Positions 58,343 through 64,000 of a stretch of DNA of 64,000 nucleotides are shown piece by piece. The DNA lies in assembly GCA_001179505.1 (NCBI GenBank), contig CDMY01000077.1, positions 78,306 to 142,305 on the forward strand, in the 5' to 3' direction. Position numbers and translations under genes: made by a program. This DNA comes from Vitrella brassicaformis. Its lineage: Eukaryota; Sar; Vitrellaceae. The notes beneath the pieces were generated by a model that searched no databases, was not told where the DNA came from, and saw only the letters and a list, made by a program, of their open reading frames with translations. Position 1 is the first letter of the stretch; every line of letters begins with the position of its first letter.

Positions 58343-59751
58343 TCCTCCTCCTGCTCAGCAGCAGCTCGCAATGCAGAAGCCGGCTTTCGCGAGACAGCTT
58401 CCTGCTGCACCGATCGATGCTTGGACCTCTCTGCGTCGAGCTTTTGCGACCATTCATAGCCCTGGCTTCTCATTGCCGCTGTGAGTCTCTCCACCTCGTG
58501 CTGGGCTGATGTGAGATCCCTCTTCAGCCGGATCTTGGTATCTCGCTCTTCCATGAGAATGCGCTTCAAATCGTCGGTAATGGCTGATGCCTTTTTAGCC
58601 TCTTCGGTCTCTTTTCTCGCCTTTGTGAGCTGATCTTCCAGGTCTCTGGCTCTCTTGCGTATGGCCGCCATCTCTTCGCGCTTGGTGCCCTGCAGGTCCA
58701 TGATCTTTTCCTGGGCGGCCACGCTGTCCTGCTGCTGGCTGGCCTCCGCCGTCTTGCGATAGCTGTCGTATTCCTCGAGCACCTGCTGCAGCCTCTCCTC
58801 CCGCTCCTCGAGAGTCTTCTGCGTCTCTTCCAGCTCCCTCTGCAGAGATCTGTGCTCCTGCCGAAGAAAGTCGAGCTGCTGCTCGCTGGTGTTGGCTGCC
58901 GACTCCAATCGCACCACCTGCTGCACCAGGTCTTCTCTCTCCGCCTCCCATTGCACTCGCTCGTCGTCCCTTTCGTCTTGGCTGGTTGATACGCCCTGGC
59001 CCCCCTCTTGCAGCTGGGCCCTCATAGCATGCATCTCCACCTCATTCTGGGCCAGGGCTTTCCGCAGCGTGTCGGCCTCATGCTTCTGGTGGATCAGTTC
59101 GGCCGTCATGTCTCTGAGAGTCGCCTCCCATTGTTTCATTTCCGCCTGTGAGCTGGTGACCTTGGCCTCCAATCGCTGAATCGCCCGCCGAAAGCGTGCC
59201 TCTCGTGCCTTGAAGTCGACCTTGGGATACAGACTCGGTGATTGTGGCGCCGTAGAGTCCGCCTCCAGGCCGCCCAGCAGTTTCGGCGCCTTCTCGACAC
59301 CTATATGCTGGACGAGGCGGTGGATGATGGCATCCTGCTTGGCCAGCTGGTCCTCCAGTGCCTTGAAGACCGCTGTGCGCCTGTGCTCCTTGCTGTTCCG
59401 GATGGTGTCCCGCAGCTGCTTCTGCAGTCGGTCGTTCTGCTTGGACAGCCGCGAGACCGTCGAGGCGTGGAAGCGTTGGATGATGGCCAGCTGGCCCTGG
59501 ATAGAGTCGGGATTGTCGTCTTCCGGCAGTAGATGCAGCTGTCGTTGCAGCGCCTGCAAGAGCTCTTGGAACCGTTGGGGCTCTGGCCGTGGTGGTCTGT
59601 CTTGGAGGCAGGGGGTGGAAAGGCCATGCCGACACGTGCTTGACGCACTCATCGTTGACGTGGGATGTAGAACAGAATCAGATTGTCTCACACAGAGAGC
59701 GACAGAAGTGGGGGTGTGGAACTTCGGCCTTTTCGCACGGCCGTCAGCCAT
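58204..59751 (-). CDS. intronless coiled-coil protein, 515 residues
   Basis: Single uninterrupted frame from ATG 59751 to stop 58204. Residues 1-45 are basic and Ser/Thr-rich. From residue ~60 to the end almost everything is predicted coiled coil rich in Glu, Gln, Arg and Leu, with heptad-like LEEREERLQQVLEEYDSYRK, KIRLKRDLTSAQHEVERL and SMRDLENVISALETENAELK. A short non-coil patch (VEKAPKLLGGLEADSTAPQ) lies near residue 155. The length and charge resemble SMC/myosin-tail-like scaffolds, but no head domain is present and no family is recognised. It is not part of the cassette family by sequence, although its 3' end was copied to 36485-36630. Two internal Met residues (34 and later) are weaker starts. 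Confidence 0.85.
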   Translation of the reverse strand: MADGRAKRPKFHTPTSVALCVRQSDSVLHPTSTMSASSTCRHGLSTPCLQDRPPRPEPQRFQELLQALQRQLHLLPEDDNPDSIQGQLAIIQRFHASTVSRLSKQNDRLQKQLRDTIRNSKEHRRTAVFKALEDQLAKQDAIIHRLVQHIGVEKAPKLLGGLEADSTAPQSPSLYPKVDFKAREARFRRAIQRLEAKVTSSQAEMKQWEATLRDMTAELIHQKHEADTLRKALAQNEVEMHAMRAQLQEGGQGVSTSQDERDDERVQWEAEREDLVQQVVRLESAANTSEQQLDFLRQEHRSLQRELEETQKTLEEREERLQQVLEEYDSYRKTAEASQQQDSVAAQEKIMDLQGTKREEMAAIRKRARDLEDQLTKARKETEEAKKASAITDDLKRILMEERDTKIRLKRDLTSAQHEVERLTAAMRSQGYEWSQKLDAERSKHRSVQQEAVSRKPASALRAAAEQEEEVPGSMRDLENVISALETENAELKRAFIAAKTLLAESGGGRVDRRG

Positions 59752-59981
59752 GCTCCTTCGGACAGTGGATCAGTGGATCAGTTGGTCACCCCTCCTCTCA
59801 CTCCCCTCTCACTTTCCTTTCGTTCTTTTTCCCGGCGAGCTTGCTTCACGGTGCGAGCTTAGATAACTTGAAAGCAAAAGGCGGAAGGTGCCCGATCTTA
59901 GCCTGATCTGTGTGCACTCTGGCTCTCTTCACCTGTCTGATCTTTCTGCTTCTTTTGCATCATCATCTCTCACTGGCGGCG
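59752..59981. promoter_or_regulatory. divergent promoter region
   Basis: 230 bp separate the starts of the coiled-coil gene (-) and the aldo-keto reductase gene (+). No defined element is recognised; a pyrimidine-rich stretch lies at about 59785-59835. Confidence 0.4.
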
Positions 59982-61673
59982 ATGGGCGACACTGTTACGC
60001 TTCGTGGCGGCGCCAAGATGCCCAAGCTGGGGCTGGGCATGTGGAAGGCGCCAAAGGACGTGACAAGCAGTGTGGTCTACGAGGCCATCAAGACCGGATG
60101 GAGGCACCTCGACTGCGCTGCGGACTATGGCATGCACTCACTATGCAGAGAGAGATGCATGGACAGGCAGAGGATACATATGTGTGCTTGGATTGTTTGG
60201 TTTGTGTGCAGGGAACGAGCAGGAGGTTGGATTGGGCATCAAGAAAGCGCTGGATGAGGGCATCTGCAAGAGGGAGGACCTCTGGATCACCACCAAACTG
60301 TAGACAGACAGACAGGCAGACAGGCAGACAGGCAGGCAGACAGGCAGACAGACAGGCAGACAGGCAGACAGGCAGACAGACAGGCAGGCAGGCAGACAGG
60401 CAGACAGGCAGACAGGCAGACAGGCAGACAGGCAGACAGGCAGACAGGCAGACAGGCAGGCAGGCAGAGAGGCCGACAGGCAGCACGATTGAGCCCAGCC
60501 CATCTGTCCGTCTGTATGTCCATCTTTCTTGGTTCCTTCAGTTGGAACACGTTTCATGCCAAGGAGCATGTGCAGCTGGCGTGCGAGAAGTCCCTCAAGG
60601 ACCTGGGCCTCACCTACCTCGACCTCTACCTCGTCCACTTCCCCATCTCACTCAAATTCGTACCCATCGAAAAGAGGTAGGTACGCCAGCCACACACCAA
60701 CGGCACCACACGCACTGGGATCATTCACGACACGGTCGACGCAGGTATCCGCCCGAGTGGACGCACGACCCCGATGCGGCCAAGCCCAAGATGGAGCTGG
60801 CTGACGTGCCCTTGCGTGAGACGTGGGCTGCGATGGAGGAGCTCAAGGCCAAGGGGCTGGTCAAGAACATCGGCGTGTCCAACTGCAACTGCATCGCTCT
60901 CATGGAACTCATGAAGGAGACCAAGGACCCGCCGGCCGTCAACCAGGTCAGATGGAGGGAGATTGACGGCCGCCTGTGGAGGCACTAGGGATGTGTGTGT
61001 GTGTTGTGGTGCTGTGATGGGTTGTTGTTGGTGGTCAGGTTGAGCTGCATCCGTATTTGACACAGGAGCGGCTGCTCAAGTTCTGCGACATGGTCGGCAT
61101 TCACGTGACCGGTTATTCGCCACTCGGTCAGCACATGGCAGCAGCAGCCACTCTACCGTCTGAGTGTATATTGGTTGTCCTGCCTGCAGGTTCTCCGAGT
61201 TATGTGACCATCGGCATGGCTGGCGCCAACGAGTCGGTCATGGAGGAGCCCCTCATCAAACAACTCGCACAGAAGTACAACAAGTCACCCGCACAGGTAC
61301 ACCACACCACACAAACCGCACCAAATGCACGACGACAAGCTGTCAGTGCATTCGCTTCCATCTGTGTGTGTCCATGTGCGTCAGATTGTGTTGCGTTGGG
61401 GCCTGCAGCGGGCCAACTGTTCCATCGTGCCCAAGACGGCCTCCGTCAACCGCCTCAAGGAGAACTTGGCCCTCTTCGACTTCTCACTCTCCGAGGACGA
61501 CATCAAACAGATCTCCGCTCTCAACCGAAACAGGTACGCCCTGAGTGGGCGGACGGGTGGATGCCTAGAAACACTGTGTGTGTTGGGGTGTGGTGTGTTG
61601 GCACAGGCGTTATAACGACCCTGGTTCGTATACCGAGAGGGAGTTTAGCCAGTACTGGCCGATATTCGACTAG
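59982..61673 (+). CDS. aldo-keto reductase, NADPH-dependent
   Basis: Eight exons (59982-60129, 60212-60299, 60542-60676, 60745-60946, 61039-61126, 61190-61296, 61385-61533, 61607-61673) give 327 residues. The catalytic tetrad is visible: Asp44 and Tyr49 in HLDCAADYG, Lys78 in ITTKLWN, His111 in [17 protein letters not shown] near residue 270 is the cofactor-binding IPKS-like element. The end [12 protein letters not shown] resembles plant mannose-6-phosphate or sorbitol-6-phosphate reductases and xylose reductases. The enzyme reduces an aldose or sugar-phosphate aldehyde, and the exact substrate cannot be read from sequence. There is no leader, so it is probably cytosolic. The first intron appears to start with GC (60130), and the second intron is largely a minisatellite. 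Confidence 0.94.
60301..60480. repeat. CAGACAGG minisatellite in an intron
   Basis: About 180 bp of 4- and 8-bp units (CAGA, CAGG) tandemly repeated, filling most of the 242-bp second intron of the aldo-keto reductase gene. The 5' splice site (CTGTAGAC) lies just before the array. Confidence 0.95.
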
Positions 61674-62726
61674 AGAGAGGGGGAGAGGATGTGTGGACTG
61701 TAGAATCGGCCGTGGAATTAAGGGCTGCTCGTGTGCGCGGGAGACAACTTTATTGTCCGTGGTGGCGCTTCATGGCTGCGTGGTGAGACTGACTCGCCGT
61801 CAGACATTACATGCTGCGTGCATCCCTTCATGATGAGTCGACTCGTAGCTAATTGTGTCCATCCATGACGCATGCCATTGACGGCCCGCCGGCGACATAC
61901 ACACACAGAAAAACATCTCAGATAGATACACACACGCACACACACACACACACACAGACGCACACAGGCCTCCCTCCATCCCTCCCTCTTGTCCTTACTG
62001 ACTAAACATGCATCCATCCATCCAGCCATGAAGGCAGCATCCACTTGTCCATCGCACCACACACACTCTGGCGCGGCCACACACCAGCGTGTTAGTCACT
62101 GCGTGGCTGGCTGTTCCTGCCAGCGTCTTCCGCTCTTCTGACTCCACACACCCCCACGGCTGTATCGACAATAGCTACAGCAACGTCGACACGGGCGTCA
62201 GGGATGGATGGATGGATGAAGCGTCAGGCGCACGGGAGGAACCGCCACTTGCGTAATGCACAACGACATGTAGAATATGCAACCGCACACTCGGATCGTC
62301 GTTCGTGCGTCTGCGTCGCTTTGCGGCAGCCTCACGTCACCGTCCCTGTATGGCTGTCGGCACAGCCACACGCAGCCGATGACGGATGCCCATCCAAATC
62401 GACGGAGACGCGCCAACGCACCACGAGCACTGAACGTCACTCACTGTCTGCCATTGTCTCGCTTCTCATTGTCAGAAAGAACCAAAAGCGCCCCAATTGA
62501 AGCGGCCCATACAGACAAAGAGGCATCCCATCCCTCCCCAGTACGACACCACACCAGACCAGGACACGGCACACCCCCAGCCTCACGCATGCAAGTATGC
62601 ACTACGAATGGAGGATAGGATCCGAGCTGAGCTGCCGCCAATACGGCCAGGCAACCCCATCTACGGTCGGTCGGTATGGGGGCAAAGGCAAAAGGGGCGT
62701 GTAATGTGTGTGTGGGTGCGTGTGTG
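61674..62726. other. convergent intergenic region
   Basis: 1.05 kb between the stop codons of the reductase (+) and the transferase (-). It holds a CA run near 61930-61957 and GATG/CATC units near 62015-62025 and 62203-62218. I see no supported gene; the short frames are low in complexity. Confidence 0.6.
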
Positions 62727-63897
62727 TCACTGCAGTCTGTTGACGGGGTGGTTGTCGTTCCACTCCTTGACCTGCGGGATGCTGTCCACCCTGTTGTACA
62801 CCTGCACACGAGGGAGGGAGGGAGGGAGGGAGATATCAATCAATGACAGAGAAGACAGAAAAACCGACAGTGTGTCCTGTCGTGTAGGTGCGTGCGGGGC
62901 GGTGCGGGGTGAGGTGGTGTGATGTGCTGTGTTGTCTGACCGCTGCGAGGTGTGTGTGTTGTTGCCAGCAGGACTGCCCCTCGTGTGGCCTCACGTCCAC
63001 CGGCAGCCAGCCCGTCGACTCGCCGTTGTCCAGCAAATTCAACAAGTTGTACAAATCCTATCAACAAAACAAAACACAACCAACATCATATCACACGCGG
63101 CAAAATGGATGGCAAGACGTTCACAGGAAAGGTAAGAAACAATGGTCTCTGTGTGCGTTGCGTGGGCCGGGCCCATCTCTCTTTGCTCTGACTGGACTGA
63201 CCAGGTCAGCGACGGTGAGGTCTCCTCCTACTGCGAAGCCCTCGTGTCCGTTGGCGGCCACCAGACTGTCGAGCCGCTGCAGCCACTCGGGCAAGAATGT
63301 CGCCTTAAACGCGTCACATAACTGACAGACAGACACAGGCAGGCAACGTAGTCACTACTTATGCGGCGATATGTATGCGGCGGCCGGGCCCTTCCTCTTT
63401 CTTTCTGTGTGGAGTGGTGTGGTGTGTGCTGACCTGGTTCTTTCGTTCCTGGTCTTGAGTGAATCTGATTTTGCGGACCTCGGAGACGACATCCTCAACG
63501 CATCCGTGCAGCTCGGCCATCTTGCACTCGAGCCACACGTCCTGCGGCCACAGATTGGCCGCCTTGGCTGAACAAACAGACAAGCGGATGTGCACTGCAC
63601 GGGTACGACAGACAATGGCATCTTAATCTCTGTCAGGCAGTACCGGCGTATTGCATGATGGCGGTCTTCTGCGTGAGGCGCTTGTCGCCGATCTCCAACA
63701 CCTGAATGAATGAACCACGCACATGCACACACACACACAGCCGACCGACTGGACCGTGTGTGTGCAGGGAGGGTATATGGCCCGGTCAGGCCTGTTGTGC
63801 TTACCGGTACCATGCCCTGGGGCATGGAGCCCTTCATCTGCGGCCACTCGGACAGCGATATGCGGATGTCCTCAAACTTTACCTGACCTGCACACAC
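62727..63897 (-). CDS. glutathione S-transferase, sigma-like (5' end beyond window)
   Basis: Exons 63897-63805, 63701-63644, 63567-63434, 63321-63202, 63057-62995 and 62801-62727 chain in phase to TGA 62727. The N-terminal domain part shows VKFEDIRISLSEWPQMKGSM, MPQGMVPVLEIGDKRLTQKT and AIMQYA: the cis-Pro strand and the Gln-Thr (usually Gln-Ser) that bind glutathione. The C-terminal helical domain has FLPEWLQRLDSLVA, VGGDLTVADL and a late PQVKEWNDNHPVNRLQ end typical of sigma-class GSTs. These enzymes conjugate glutathione or isomerise prostaglandin-like substrates. The exon with the catalytic Tyr and the start codon lies right of 63897 and is not in the window, so activity cannot be judged. 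Confidence 0.88.
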
Positions 63898-64000
63898 ACC
63901 AAGCACATGGACCTGTGACACCAAATGATGCTGCTGTATTGTGTGTTGTGTGATGTGTGTTGTGTGATGTGTGTTGTGCTGCCCACCCCCCCACCCCCCC
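63898..64000. other. intron of the GST gene at window edge
   Basis: Repeats of TGTGTTGTGTGATG followed by C homopolymers (CCACCCCCCCACC). It is consistent with an intron upstream of the first visible GST exon; no coding signal. Confidence 0.5.

Noticed and set aside
60301-60480. CRISPR-like array
   Set aside because: The units are 4-8 bp and contiguous with no unique spacers; it is a minisatellite inside an intron of a eukaryotic gene.

Overview
The window looks like nuclear DNA of a photosynthetic protist with a complex, red-type plastid. My best guess is a chromerid-like alveolate such as Vitrella. The evidence is: short introns of about 60-150 bp, almost all GT...AG; 5' leaders rich in Cys/Ser/Ala; a nuclear psbM-like gene whose product carries a signal peptide followed by a transit-like stretch; GC-rich, low-complexity proteins; and dense microsatellites between genes. 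I see no bacterial operon, rRNA, tRNA, CRISPR array, transposase or reverse transcriptase. Exon models were built by hand from splice sites and reading phase.

0-32 kb is an ordinary gene landscape. It holds a partial beta-helix-like gene (+), a 1448-residue proline-rich protein (-) with a 356-bp repeat near both ends, a coiled-coil protein (+, with a 300-N assembly gap in an intron), a plastid PsbM (-), a second predicted plastid membrane protein (-), a TLC-domain membrane protein (+), an SR-protein kinase (SRPK, -), a protein combining a senescence/spartin-like region with PH and C2 domains (+), and deoxyribose-phosphate aldolase (+).

32-58 kb is a mosaic of segmental duplications. Coiled-coil cassettes, each with its introns, occur in direct and inverted copies. 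The centre is a ~9.5-kb, roughly 26-exon gene on the minus strand (37184-46649). It encodes about 2400 residues: a possible zinc ribbon, Gln/Pro-rich modules, and a tandemly duplicated coiled coil. Its relatives on the plus strand lie at 34.0-36.4, 48.6-52.2 and 52.2-54.1 kb. Four copies share an unusual motif: a Trp-x-Lys/Arg-Pro-Gly core followed by Trp-Glu-Asp and an acidic run. An otubain-type deubiquitinase gene (54.5-56.2 kb) lies in the cluster, together with a decayed otubain piece whose catalytic Cys codon reads Ser. A fragment resembling an armadillo-repeat gene has also been captured out of frame.

58-64 kb returns to single-copy genes: an intronless 515-residue coiled-coil protein (-), an aldo-keto reductase (+), and the C-terminal part of a sigma-like glutathione S-transferase (-) that runs off the right edge.

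The housekeeping enzymes, SRPK, PsbM and GST calls rest on recognised motifs. The coiled-coil cluster is described from sequence alone and its function is unknown.
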